A DNA stretch of 64,000 nucleotides from an uncultured Dehalococcoidia bacterium (lineage in GTDB: Bacteria > Chloroflexota > Dehalococcoidia > Lucifugimonadales > G958296245): positions 1,634,777-1,698,776 of the forward strand of contig OY282458.1 of assembly GCA_958296245.1 (NCBI GenBank), written 5' to 3'. A program made the translations under genes and the position numbers. The notes below the pieces were generated by a model that saw only the letters and a program-made list of their open reading frames with translations, ran no database searches and was not told where the DNA came from. Numbering within the stretch: the first letter of the stretch is position 1; every line of letters begins with the position of its first letter. Positions 16,951-25,675 of the stretch are shown in pieces.

Positions 16951-17622
16951 TTACGCTTCCCCGTCAGGCGCCCGGCCCTCCTCCTGAGCCATCTCGTCGA
17001 ACCGGCGAGCGGCAACGCGGATCTGGTCAGCCCTCCACCGGTTCAGGGCATCGAGCGCGGGGGGCGCCACGTAGAAGACCTGTATATCGGACGGGAACTG
17101 AACGCGGTGACTTTCCCCGATGAATAGAATGCCCGGCTCCGACTCCTTCAAGGTCTCGTCGATGCCCTTTGCGATGTGCTCGTACCGCAGGCGCGTCGCC
17201 TCCTGAAAGCCTTCCATCGCGGCGGTGAGTACTTTATGGCTCATCAGCCCGACCGATATGCACCGCTGCCAGTCCGAGCTCTCCTGCACGAGGTCGCGGT
17301 CCTCGGCAACCTCCAGCACAGCGCCGGAGTGGCAGATGGCCTGCACGAAGGAGTAACCCTTGGGATTCATCGCCTCCACCATGCTAAGACCTTCCTCGCC
17401 GCTGACGAAGACCGCTTCGTGGTACACCCGGGCGGCCTTGCCCAAAGAGCGCTCGAGGTTCTCCACGTGGTCTCGGACCTCAGACCAATAACGCTCCAGC
17501 AGGCGTTGGCCTTCCGCCGGCGCGTCGGGGCCGAGGGTGTAGATCGGGACGAGGTATAGCTTGCGGTTGCCCTGATACTGTGCCGCATCAGGCTTGGGCA
17601 TCTGAGTTACCGGTGTTGGCAT
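16951..17622 (-). CDS. conserved-looking protein of unknown function
   Basis: I do not recognise this 223-residue protein. It is soluble, without signal peptide or clear membrane segment, helix-rich in the middle and C-terminus (LRYEHIAKGIDETL, RVAARRFDEMAQEEG), with strands KLYLVPIYTL near the start and DIQVFYVAPPA near the end. A CHSGAV motif sits near the centre. I chose ATG 17622 because GGAG lies at a suitable distance; the frame extends to a TTG at 17637. It lies between two family A repeats and upstream of the dehydratase gene, all on the minus strand, so it may belong to the carbohydrate island. Confidence 0.75.
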   Translation of the reverse strand: MPTPVTQMPKPDAAQYQGNRKLYLVPIYTLGPDAPAEGQRLLERYWSEVRDHVENLERSLGKAARVYHEAVFVSGEEGLSMVEAMNPKGYSFVQAICHSGAVLEVAEDRDLVQESSDWQRCISVGLMSHKVLTAAMEGFQEATRLRYEHIAKGIDETLKESEPGILFIGESHRVQFPSDIQVFYVAPPALDALNRWRADQIRVAARRFDEMAQEEGRAPDGEA

Positions 17623-17718
17623 AGCGCTTCGCTCCAAGTATATTGCGGCGTTGGGAGCCTCTCGCTCCGCTGCGACTCTCCCCTATTACGGCTCAACCCT
17701 TCGACTGTCCTTCCCGCC

Positions 17719-17831
17719 TAGCAGGCTGTTGGACTTGTCCATCGCTCTGAGTCCTTCCCCAACCAGGAAGGGGGGTTCTCCCGGCTGAAGGGGTGGGCCG
17801 CCCCTGCGCACGTCACATTCTGCAACCGTTA
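17719..17831 (-). repeat. family A repeat, diverged copy behind fdhA
   Basis: Minus strand: CTAACGGTTGCAGAATGTGA and GTGCGCAGGGG at the left, CCGGGAGAACCCCCCTTCCT in the middle, and a right end CAACAGCCTGCTAG that inverts the family terminus. The TATAAT-like core is absent. It points toward the gene starting at 17622. Confidence 0.6.
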
Positions 17832-17873
17832 GGCGGCCAGCGCAACGCCGTGGGCGCTCCTAGCGCGAGGCGC

Positions 17874-20597
17874 TCAACACGTGGACGGGGCGCATCCGCC
17901 TGCGAGCTTTTCGATACGTACGGCGCAGACCTTGTACTCAGGTATCTTCGAGTCGGGATCGAACGCCGCATTGGTCAGGAAGTTTGCGGCATGGTCTTTC
18001 AGCTTGATGAACGGCACGAAGACCTCCCCTGAACGCATCCTGTCCGTATAGGTAACGCGCCCCTCCAGGCGCCCCCGACGGGTCGCCAGGCCGACCCATT
18101 CCCCGTCGGCCACCCCGTAGCGCACGCCGTCCTCTGCGCTGATGGCTATCTCCAGCTCGGGAGACTTGGCGAGCAGAGCGGACGCGTGTCGGGTGATGGT
18201 GCCGCCGTGCCAGTGGTAGAGGTTGCGGCCCGTGTTCAGGATCAGCGGGAAGCGCTTGTCGGGTAGCTCTTCTGCCTGCGGACCCTGTTCGAATGGCACG
18301 AACTTAGCCCTCGGCCCCCGGGGGAAGTCCGTCTCGTAAAGGAAGCGCGTACCGGGGTGACCGGGCGCCGGACACGGCCACTGAATGCCTCCCTCCGCAT
18401 CCAGACGCTCGTATGAGATGCCGGCGACGATGGGGGTTAGGGCCGCCATCTCGTCCCAAATCTCCGACGGGTGGCCGAACTCGAACTCGGCCTCGACCCC
18501 GAGGCGGAGCCGGCGGCTCATCCGTCGGGACAGGTCGCAAAATATCTCCCAGTCGGGGCGGCTCTCCCCTATCGGCTCGATAACCTTCCGAACACGTTGG
18601 ACGCGGCGCTCGCTGTTGGTGAACGTGCCGTCCTTCTCGGCGAAGCTGGCCGCCGGCAGCACCACGTCAGCCAGTTCCGCTGTCTCGTGCATGAAGATAT
18701 CCTGGACAACCAGGAAGTCCAGATTTCTGAACGCCTTCTCCGCGTGATGCAGATCGGGCTCGCTGAGCAGCGGGTTTTCCCCGGTGACGTACATCGCCTT
18801 GACGCGGCCCTCCAAAGCGGCCTCGACCATGTCGGTTACTACAAGTCCCTCCTCCGAGGGCAGGGGATAGTTGCCCCATCCCTCCCGGAACTTATCCAAG
18901 TTGCCGGCCACGCTCTGGTACCCGGGAAAGTCCGTAGGCAGGCATCCGGCGTCGCCGCAACCCTGCACGTTGTTTTGCCCTCTCAACGGCGACACTCCAC
19001 TGCCCGGCTTGCCGAGCTGTCCCGCCACCAGGGCCAGATTCAACAGGCCGTGGGCGTTGGCGGTGCCGTTGGTATGCTGAGTCACGCCCATGCCCCAGAT
19101 CAGGCATGAACCGCCAAAAGCAGGTCTTGCGTAGGCTCTCGCGGCCCGCGCTATGTCGCCCCCGGGAACGCCGGTCACACTCTCCGCATACTCCAGCGTG
19201 TACTTGTCGACGACCCGGCGCCACTCTTCGAATCCCTCGGTACGGTCGCGGATGAACCCGTCGGCGGCGAGCCCCTCGTCCAGGATGGCCTTCGCCATCG
19301 CGTTAAGCAGCGCGACGTCGGTACCCGGCCTCGGCCGCAGCCACAGTTCGGCGAAGTCGCACATCTCGATGCGCCGAGGGTTGATGACGATGAGCTTGGC
19401 GCCGCGCTCGATGACCGCACGCCGCATTCTAGCGGCAGCCACGGGGTGGTTGGAGTTGGCGTCTGAGCCGATGATGATCAGGCATCCGGCCTCTTCGTAG
19501 TCCTCATACGAGTTGCTTGTAGCCCCGCTCCCCAGCGCCTCCAGCATCGCCTCCACGGAAGGCGAGTGGCACAGCCTCGTGCAGTGGTCTATGTTGTTGG
19601 AGCCCATCACCAGCCGCGCCCATTTCTGCTGCAAGTAGCCGTCCTCGTTCGTCGCCTTGGCCGAGCACAGCGTCGCAAACTCGCTGCCTCTATAGCCGGA
19701 AAGCCGCTCGGCCACGTAGTCCAACGCCTCGTCCCAGGAAGCAGGCGCAAGCTCGCCGTTTCGCCGCAGCAGGGGCGCGGCGAGCCGGTTCTCGTGCTGT
19801 ACGAAGGAATAACCGAATCGGCCCTTGACGCATAGCATACCGAGGCTCGATTGGTTCTCGGGACTGTCCAGCATCCCGATCATCCGCTCGCGCTCGTCGA
19901 CTTGGGCAACGACACCGCAGCCCACGCCGCAGTAGGGGCACGTGGTCTCGACAGACCGTACTACGCCCTTGGGCGGGCTTTTGACGTCGATGGCCCCCGT
20001 GGGGCAGACCGAGAGGCATTGCCCACAGGTCGTACATACTGAGTCGGCCAGCGGCCTATCCATGAACGTGCCTATGCGGCTATCGCGCCCGTCGCCCAGG
20101 AAATCGATGGCGCCGATGAACTGGTGTCCGTCCTGGCAGGCCTGAACGCACCGGCCGCAAAGGATACAGTCCCGCATCGCTATGTCGAACACCGGGTTGC
20201 TGGCGTCTACGGGCTCGCGCTTCCGGCTCTCCCATCGGGACCGCGCAATGCCGTAGCGGCTCGACGCAATGCCCAAGTCCCCGTGGTCTCCGGCATTGCC
20301 TCCCGCGGCGGGGAGCATCGCCATAGTAAGCTCCAGCACCCCCCGGCGGACGTCGGCCACAGCAGGATTGTCGGTCCAAACCCTCATCCCATCCGCCGCA
20401 GGCACGGAGCACGACGCGGGAAAGCCATTCATGCCCTCTATCTCTACCAAGCACGTCCTGCAGGCCCCGATCTGCTTCATGTCGGGGTCCTTGCAGAGCT
20501 GCGATATGTAATCACCCGAGGCGTTGATGGCGTCCAACACCGAGGAGGAGTCGGGAATCCGAACCTCTCGCCCGTTGACCGCAAGGGTGATGTTCAT
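17874..20597 (-). CDS. fdhA: NAD-dependent formate dehydrogenase, molybdopterin catalytic subunit
   Basis: Oxidises formate to CO2 at a Mo or W bis-MGD centre. Domains in order (numbered from the longer TTG frame at 20624; subtract 9 for the chosen start): [2Fe-2S] ferredoxin domain with Cys44, 55, 58 and 72; two [4Fe-4S] sets (Cys153-163, CILCGRCVQAC, and Cys197-207, CTTCGQCLSVC); then the molybdopterin oxidoreductase domain with its cluster (CPYCGVGC and Cys265) and the metal-ligand Cys352 in CTRLCHSPS. It uses cysteine, not selenocysteine. The C-terminal dinucleotide-binding domain begins near 790. ATG 20597 is preferred over the TTG because AGGAA lies nine bases upstream. It is last in an operon with NuoF-like and NuoE-like subunits, the FdsGBA arrangement, so NAD is the likely acceptor. 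Confidence 0.93.
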   Translation of the reverse strand: MNITLAVNGREVRIPDSSSVLDAINASGDYISQLCKDPDMKQIGACRTCLVEIEGMNGFPASCSVPAADGMRVWTDNPAVADVRRGVLELTMAMLPAAGGNAGDHGDLGIASSRYGIARSRWESRKREPVDASNPVFDIAMRDCILCGRCVQACQDGHQFIGAIDFLGDGRDSRIGTFMDRPLADSVCTTCGQCLSVCPTGAIDVKSPPKGVVRSVETTCPYCGVGCGVVAQVDERERMIGMLDSPENQSSLGMLCVKGRFGYSFVQHENRLAAPLLRRNGELAPASWDEALDYVAERLSGYRGSEFATLCSAKATNEDGYLQQKWARLVMGSNNIDHCTRLCHSPSVEAMLEALGSGATSNSYEDYEEAGCLIIIGSDANSNHPVAAARMRRAVIERGAKLIVINPRRIEMCDFAELWLRPRPGTDVALLNAMAKAILDEGLAADGFIRDRTEGFEEWRRVVDKYTLEYAESVTGVPGGDIARAARAYARPAFGGSCLIWGMGVTQHTNGTANAHGLLNLALVAGQLGKPGSGVSPLRGQNNVQGCGDAGCLPTDFPGYQSVAGNLDKFREGWGNYPLPSEEGLVVTDMVEAALEGRVKAMYVTGENPLLSEPDLHHAEKAFRNLDFLVVQDIFMHETAELADVVLPAASFAEKDGTFTNSERRVQRVRKVIEPIGESRPDWEIFCDLSRRMSRRLRLGVEAEFEFGHPSEIWDEMAALTPIVAGISYERLDAEGGIQWPCPAPGHPGTRFLYETDFPRGPRAKFVPFEQGPQAEELPDKRFPLILNTGRNLYHWHGGTITRHASALLAKSPELEIAISAEDGVRYGVADGEWVGLATRRGRLEGRVTYTDRMRSGEVFVPFIKLKDHAANFLTNAAFDPDSKIPEYKVCAVRIEKLAGGCAPSTC

Positions 20598-20646
20598 CTT
20601 GTGCGTTCCTGCGCCGAGGCGCAAGCCGAAGGAGTGCCGAATGCCA

Positions 20647-22230
20647 TCATCTCACCGCCGACATCTCATTCCCGAAGAAGTGGAGGGCGCTGACTACCGG
20701 AGTCCCCGCGGCCTGACCGAGGCCGCACAGGGACGCCGCGCCCACCACGTGCGCCAGGTAACGCAGCTCCTCCAAGTCTCCCTCGGAGCCGCCGTTGGAA
20801 GCGATCCGGTCCAGTGCGTCCACGATGCGCGGCGTACCCTCCCTGCACGGGGTGCATTTTCCGCAGGACTCAGCCGCGTTGTAGGCTGCCATCATGCGCA
20901 CCACGTCCAGCACCTCCGCGCGGCCGTCCAAGGCAATGATCCCACCCGCTCCAAGTATCACCCCGGTGTCGTGAAGCCGCCCGGGAGCGATGGGTATGTC
21001 TAACATCGATTCTGGGATCACCCCGCTGGAAGGGCCTCCCACGGCCGCCCCTGTTAGAGTCTGGCCCGGGACCGGGCCGCCCCCAATCCCCTCTATGATG
21101 TCCCTAATCGGCGTCCCCATCGGCACCTCCACGACACCCGGCCGGCGCACCGACCCGCTGAGGCTGATGAGCTTCGTCCCCGACTCGGCGCCGCTGCCCA
21201 CTCGGCGGAATGCCTCGGCGCCCGTGGCAAGGATATAGGGCACGTTCGCCAGCGTCTCGACGTTGTTGATCACCGTTGGTTTGGCCCACAAGCCCGACTC
21301 AGTGGGAAACGGCGGCCTGAGCCTTGGCTCCCTGCGATAGCCCTCCATTGTGTTCAGCAAGGTAGTCTCTTCACCGCAGACGTAGCCCCCGGCGCCGCGC
21401 CGGACCTCCGCCGCCAGCCCAAACCCCGATCCCAAGACGTCTCCGCCGAGTAGACCAAGATCCGCCGCCTGCTCCAAGGCCAGTTGCATACGTCGGGCGG
21501 ACAGCCCGGCCTCGGCGTTGATATAGAGGTATGCCTCCGAGGCGCCCGTCGCATAGGCGGCGATGATGGCGCCCTCTACGATGCGGTGCGGGACGCCCTC
21601 CATCAGGTGCCGGTCCTTGAATATGCCCGGCTCTCCCTCCTCTGCGTTGACGACGAGATACCGCCTGTCCGACGGAACGCTGCGCGCACTCTCCCACTTC
21701 ATCGCGGCCGGGAAGTACGCGCCCCCCCTACCCCGTAGGCCTGAGGCCTTCACCTCCTCCACCACCTCCCCGGGCGTCATCGACAACGCGCGGGCGAGTC
21801 CCTCGTAACCCCCGTGAGCGACGTAGTCGTCTATGTCCTCCGAATCGATCTCGCCGCAGCCATCCAACGCCAGCCTGTGCTGCCGGGAGTAGAAATCCTC
21901 CGGCCAGGCGGCCCCTGCCGCGTGCGGACCGGCCAGCACCGCCGCCGCGTCCGCAGCGCCCGCGTTGATCAGACGGCGGTTGCCGCCGTCCGGGAGGGCG
22001 GTTATAACCTTGGGCGCTTCGAAGCAGGCGCCGTCGCATCCGGCTTGGACCACGTAGGCGGCGTCCGGCAGGCAGGCGCTGAGCGCCTCAGCGACCCCAT
22101 CCGCCCCGACGGATATAGAGCAGTGCGATACCTGAACGGCCACCCTCGCCCTGCCGTCGCGGCGAGCTTCGAGCCGCCGGGCAGCCTCGCGCCGGATCTG
22201 CTGCAAAGCGGCCTTGGCATCGCCCGTCAC
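20647..22230 (-). CDS. nuoF: NADH-binding FMN/iron-sulfur subunit of formate dehydrogenase (NuoF/FdsB-like)
   Basis: Carries FMN, NAD(H) and a [4Fe-4S] cluster and passes electrons between formate dehydrogenase and NAD. An N-terminal thioredoxin-like region of about 120 residues precedes the NuoF core. FMN/NAD motifs are GLRGRGGAYFPAAMKW and NAEEGEPGIFKDR, then GAGGYVCGEET. Cluster cysteines are Cys456, 459, 462 (CGKCTPC) and Cys502. The start overlaps the NuoE-like gene by four bases, and the catalytic subunit gene starts 49 bases after its stop. No second nuoF is seen near the nuo operon, so it could in principle also serve complex I; genetic linkage favours the formate dehydrogenase. Confidence 0.93.
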   Translation of the reverse strand: MTGDAKAALQQIRREAARRLEARRDGRARVAVQVSHCSISVGADGVAEALSACLPDAAYVVQAGCDGACFEAPKVITALPDGGNRRLINAGAADAAAVLAGPHAAGAAWPEDFYSRQHRLALDGCGEIDSEDIDDYVAHGGYEGLARALSMTPGEVVEEVKASGLRGRGGAYFPAAMKWESARSVPSDRRYLVVNAEEGEPGIFKDRHLMEGVPHRIVEGAIIAAYATGASEAYLYINAEAGLSARRMQLALEQAADLGLLGGDVLGSGFGLAAEVRRGAGGYVCGEETTLLNTMEGYRREPRLRPPFPTESGLWAKPTVINNVETLANVPYILATGAEAFRRVGSGAESGTKLISLSGSVRRPGVVEVPMGTPIRDIIEGIGGGPVPGQTLTGAAVGGPSSGVIPESMLDIPIAPGRLHDTGVILGAGGIIALDGRAEVLDVVRMMAAYNAAESCGKCTPCREGTPRIVDALDRIASNGGSEGDLEELRYLAHVVGAASLCGLGQAAGTPVVSALHFFGNEMSAVR

Positions 22231-22733
22231 GGCAGCGCCGACCCCGGCAGCAGCTCGTTCACCGCCTCAGGGGTCGCCCTGCCCACCCACCGACCGTCCA
22301 CCTCCACAGCAGGCGCCATGGCGCACAGGAAGCCGCAGGCGGCCTCCTCCACGGTCGCAACGCCGCCCCCAGGGTTCTTCCGAAGCCAGGACGCGATCGT
22401 TTCGAGCAGACCCGAGCTTCCACTCATCCAACAGGTTATCCCGGTGCAGACCCTGACAAGGCACTCCCCGGCCCCTTCCAACCGGAGTTCGGTGTAGCTG
22501 GTAGCCGCGCCGTAAACCTCGCTCACGGGTACGCCGAGATACCAGCCGACGACCTCCATAGCCCAGTCGGGCAGATGGCCGAACTCGTGCTGAAGGAAGT
22601 GCAGCGCGGGCAGAAGCTGGCCGCGTTGTCTGGGGAACCTCTCCCGCAGGGCTGCTCGCAACTCGCTCTGCCGCTGCCGCTGCAATGGAGTTACGGGCCT
22701 CGCCCCGCCGCTCCGCTCACGTTCTGACCGCAT
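22227..22733 (-). CDS. nuoE: [2Fe-2S] thioredoxin-like subunit (NuoE/FdsG-like)
   Basis: Small electron-transfer subunit with a helical N-terminus and a thioredoxin-fold C-terminus. The four cluster cysteines are Cys96 and Cys101 (CTGITC) and Cys133 and Cys137 (CGFLC). I use ATG 22733 (168 residues). The longer frame to 22865 runs back into a dispersed repeat and has no support. TATAAT ends six bases before this ATG. It is first in the nuoE-nuoF-fdhA set with a 4-base overlap to the next gene. Confidence 0.92.
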   Translation of the reverse strand: MRSERERSGGARPVTPLQRQRQSELRAALRERFPRQRGQLLPALHFLQHEFGHLPDWAMEVVGWYLGVPVSEVYGAATSYTELRLEGAGECLVRVCTGITCWMSGSSGLLETIASWLRKNPGGGVATVEEAACGFLCAMAPAVEVDGRWVGRATPEAVNELLPGSALP

Positions 22734-22739
22734 GGGGGG

Positions 22740-22745
22740 ATTATA
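22740..22745 (-). promoter_or_regulatory. TATAAT -10 box placed for a leaderless formate dehydrogenase mRNA
   Basis: TATAAT ends exactly six bases before the ATG at 22733, with only a G/C run between on the coding strand. An imperfect CGAT/ATCG palindrome lies just upstream. No clear -35. Confidence 0.45.
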
Positions 22746-22870
22746 TACGATGCGAATCGTGAGAGGCCTCCCTATTCCCGCAGCGCCACCTACTGTCGTT
22801 CGGCTCCCCGAGGGCGCCGCTTTCTCATACATACATCTACCAACCTGCTGCACCTGACCCGCCAACCTGT

Positions 22871-22973
22871 CATTCCGAGCGCAGCGAGGAATCTAGGGGC
22901 TATGCCTACAGACGACGTCGTCTTGGGCGCAACGGCTTTAGATTCCTCACTCCGCTGCGCTCCGTTCGGAATG
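22871..22973. repeat. palindromic intergenic repeat with CATTCCGAGCG arms
   Basis: The left arm CATTCCGAGCGCAGCGAGGA plus ATCTA recurs inverted at 22940-22973, where the arm is 9 bases longer. A central spacer of about 44 bases separates them. The motif is of the kind often scattered in bacterial genomes that, when translated, gives SEESK...AALGMTG. Only one copy is in this window. Confidence 0.7.
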
Positions 22974-22984
22974 GAGTACTTCAC

Positions 22985-23330
22985 CTCGATGTAGGCCGCC
23001 GCAGCCGCAGCTTCCTTCTCGGCCTTGTCTTTAGCAGCGAGAGCCTTGAGCCTCTGGGCCCTTTCTTGTGCGTTCTTTTTTCTGTTAGTCATGATAGTCT
23101 CACCCTTCTTGACTACCTCAGGGTACTTGTCCCCGTGGAACTCCTTCAGAAGAGCGTGATACTCTTTTCTAGGCATCATGAATTCGGATACGCTCACATT
23201 GTGAAGTACTTCCCATATCCTGGAATTAGACACTCCACACTCAACTGCGAGCGTCAACTCCACGACGAGGTTTCTCACCAGACATGTCCTTGAAGATCTT
23301 GCGGATCTTATCTCCATTAAGCTTGGTCAC
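22985..23330 (-). pseudogene. frameshifted small HTH-like gene, probable remnant
   Basis: A perfect AGGAGG six bases before GTG 23330 opens VTKLNGDKIRKIFKDMSGEK and then stops after 29 codons. In a second frame the same stretch continues as LTLAVECGVSNSRIWEVLHN, a helix-turn-helix-like segment, then a lysine-rich tail (KKNAQERAQRLKALAAKDKA) that runs into the palindromic repeat. One frameshift near 23270-23285 would join them. Base composition is visibly more AT-rich than the neighbours, which points to acquired DNA. It may be a dead regulator gene; a programmed shift is less likely. Confidence 0.4.
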
Positions 23331-23484
23331 TTTACACCTCCTACGTGCTCCGCACGCCAACCGGGTCGGCATGAGGAAATTCTGCACGCAACACGGCGAA
23401 TTAGGGGAAGCTCCTTCGTTTTCATCAACCGGCGCCAGTGTTCAAGGGATGTTCCGGCATTGGGATGATTCCGCGCAAGTTCGT

Positions 23485-25344
23485 TCAGCCGCTTTCGCGT
23501 GATGACGTGCAGGACATATCCCTGTCAACCACGTCCCCCAACTCCAGCTCTCGCACCTTTTCGCCCGGTATCATTCCATCCTCGCCCCAGCCCCGGGCGC
23601 GGTAGTAGCTCTGCACCATCATGTCTAGGTCTTCCCTGTCCAACCCAATACCCTGTGCTACGCCCGTCGGTAGCCTTTCGTCCAGTACCCTCGGCGGCAG
23701 CGTGTCGTCGTCCCGCGTCCAGCCCTCGCGGATGTTGAAGAGCTTCTTCAGGTTGTTGATGCGCTCGCCGGCCCTACGGAGGTCTTCGGAGTCGGTCGGC
23801 CAGCCGGTCAGGCGCTCGTATATCTCGGCCGATTCGGCGTAGAAGTCCTCGAATGCCTTGCGCAGGAATTTGCACCACGTCAGCGAGTCCATGACCGCCG
23901 AATAGTCCTCGCCGTCCGCCGTAATGCGTCCGCGCCGCTCGTCGGCGGACAGGCGGTCCACCCGCGCCGAGAAGTCGGCCTCATAGGCCGACGAGCGGTT
24001 GTGGCAGGCGCCCCTTGTGCTTACCGCGAGTCCCAACGCCATGGTCTTCAAGCTTCGCGGCTCGTAACCCGGCATCTCCAGGCCCTTGACGTGCATGGCC
24101 CAGTAATCCGAGCCGCGCCCCACCGCCTGCGCAGCCCGGCGTGACCCCTGCGCCAGCAGGCCGCCGACGCCCTCCCGGCGCGATATGAGGCCCAGCAGGG
24201 CAAGTACGGACTCGGCGTCGCCGAACCGAGGGAGCGGCCCGGAGGTGTCATCGCCCGTCAGGGCGCCGCGCTCCACGCTCTCCATCGCCCACGCCAAGGT
24301 CACGCCCGCACTGATCGTATCCATCCCCAGTTCGTCGCACGCGTGGGAGGCGCGCAGCAAGTCGTTCGGATCACCTATGCCAACGAGGGGGCCCAGCGCG
24401 AAGGCGCTCTCGTACTCCAGGCGTCCCTCCGACCGCCCCCTGTCGTCGTTGACGGCCATGACGTGCTCGCAACCTATGGTGCAACCGGAGCAGTGGGCCG
24501 TCCTGACGCGGTGAGCCTGCACGTACTGTTCGCCGCTCACCATCTCGGCGCCGTCGAAGGTGGACTGCTGGAAGTTCCTGGTGGGCAGCGCGCCCAGCCG
24601 GTTGAAGACCGAGACGTTCGCCACGGTCCCCATCGTCCGGTACTTCTCGGTCGCCGGACCCAGGCTGCGGCGGGTCAGGTCGCGGGCGGCGTTCCGCAGC
24701 CATAGGGGGTCGGACGCCTGCGCGGGCTTCGATCCCCGTACCGCGATGGCCTTCAAGTTCTTCGACCCCATCACGGCGCCCGGTCCCGTCCTGCCGGCCT
24801 GCCGTCCGCCGTCGTTTGCGATGCTGGCGTAGAGCACCCCGCGCTCTCCGGCCGGCCCTATACAGGCGACCCGCGACCCTTCGCCGCACCGCGCCTTGAC
24901 CGCCGCCTCCGTTTCCGACGTACTTAACCCCGCCATTTCCGAGGCGTCAAGGAAATCGACGCCGGCGTCGGTGACCTCGAGCAAGGTTAGACGTCCGGCC
25001 CTGCCGATGACCACCAGGGCGTCCGAGCCCGTCTTCTTGAGCTCTGTGGCAAGGTAGCTCGATGACAGCGAGTCGCCGATGAATCCGGTCAAGGGTGACT
25101 TGGTGACGACGGCGAACTTGCTGGAGGTGGTCAATTTGCTGCCGGCCAGCGGGCTTGTCGCGAATATGAGCGGGTTCTCACCGGAGAGCGGCGCGGCGCC
25201 CGCGGGACAGTGGCGATAGAGTAGGTAGGTCCCCAATCCGATGCCGCCGATGAACCGGCGCAGAACGCTCTCGTCCAGTGGCTCGCGCCACACCGCCCGC
25301 GTCGTCAGATCGACCACCGTTACCCGGCCGTGGTATCCGTACAC
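23485..25344 (-). CDS. aor: aldehyde:ferredoxin oxidoreductase (tungsten pterin type)
   Basis: Member of the AOR family, which oxidises aldehydes to acids (or the reverse) with W- or Mo-bispterin and a [4Fe-4S] cluster, using ferredoxin. Cluster ligands are Cys285, Cys288, Cys292 (CSGCTIGC) and Cys491 (LTWCKF). The N-terminal pterin-binding domain has GGIGLGTYLLY and ATSPLAGSK; GRTGPGAVMGSKNLKAI is a family signature. Length 619 is normal. It is last in a minus-strand run after a MoaD-like protein and Moco genes, the context typical for AOR. The aldehyde substrate is unknown. Confidence 0.93.
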   Translation of the reverse strand: MYGYHGRVTVVDLTTRAVWREPLDESVLRRFIGGIGLGTYLLYRHCPAGAAPLSGENPLIFATSPLAGSKLTTSSKFAVVTKSPLTGFIGDSLSSSYLATELKKTGSDALVVIGRAGRLTLLEVTDAGVDFLDASEMAGLSTSETEAAVKARCGEGSRVACIGPAGERGVLYASIANDGGRQAGRTGPGAVMGSKNLKAIAVRGSKPAQASDPLWLRNAARDLTRRSLGPATEKYRTMGTVANVSVFNRLGALPTRNFQQSTFDGAEMVSGEQYVQAHRVRTAHCSGCTIGCEHVMAVNDDRGRSEGRLEYESAFALGPLVGIGDPNDLLRASHACDELGMDTISAGVTLAWAMESVERGALTGDDTSGPLPRFGDAESVLALLGLISRREGVGGLLAQGSRRAAQAVGRGSDYWAMHVKGLEMPGYEPRSLKTMALGLAVSTRGACHNRSSAYEADFSARVDRLSADERRGRITADGEDYSAVMDSLTWCKFLRKAFEDFYAESAEIYERLTGWPTDSEDLRRAGERINNLKKLFNIREGWTRDDDTLPPRVLDERLPTGVAQGIGLDREDLDMMVQSYYRARGWGEDGMIPGEKVRELELGDVVDRDMSCTSSRESG

Positions 25345-25348
25345 CGGC

Positions 25349-25666
25349 CTACCCTCCCGCTTGGCTGGAGAACAGCAGTATCCGGTCGCCGGGCTTCAGC
25401 GCGACCACGCCCCCCTCCAGGAAGCGGGTGCCGTTCAGATTGAACACGTAGCTCCCCATCAGTCCGGCCTCGTCTTTCCGCACCACGCCCCCTACGAGGC
25501 AGGGAACGACTTCGGCGAGCGACGAAGCGAGAGCCTGGATACCGCAGAAGCCGGGTACTGCTATATCGACCTCACGCCGCCCGGCGAGCAGCTTGGCGTT
25601 TCCGAACAGCTCCACTGTTACGCTCACCGCTGGGACCACGGCTGCATCCCTCGGAAGCTGGACCAT
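25349..25666 (-). CDS. MoaD/ThiS-family small sulfur carrier
   Basis: 105 residues with a ubiquitin-like pattern: VSVTVELFGNAKLLAG at the first strand, a LKPGDRILLF strand near the end, and a C-terminal Gly-Gly, the site where such carriers are adenylated and thiocarboxylated. It lies four bases from the aor gene, and a dedicated MoaD-like protein next to AOR is a common arrangement, so a role in the tungstopterin dithiolene is likely. ThiS is less likely from context. Confidence 0.82.
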   Translation of the reverse strand: MVQLPRDAAVVPAVSVTVELFGNAKLLAGRREVDIAVPGFCGIQALASSLAEVVPCLVGGVVRKDEAGLMGSYVFNLNGTRFLEGGVVALKPGDRILLFSSQAGG

Positions 25667-25675
25667 CGTAGTTAC

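Noticed and set aside
17874-20597. Selenocysteine in formate dehydrogenase
   Set aside because: The metal-ligand position is an ordinary Cys (CHSPS) and no in-frame UGA is present.
22790-23317. 175-codon minus-strand ORF overlapping the NuoE-like gene's upstream region
   Set aside because: The C-terminal third is the translated palindromic repeat (SEESK...AALGMTG); only the upstream AT-rich part is kept, as a probable pseudogene.
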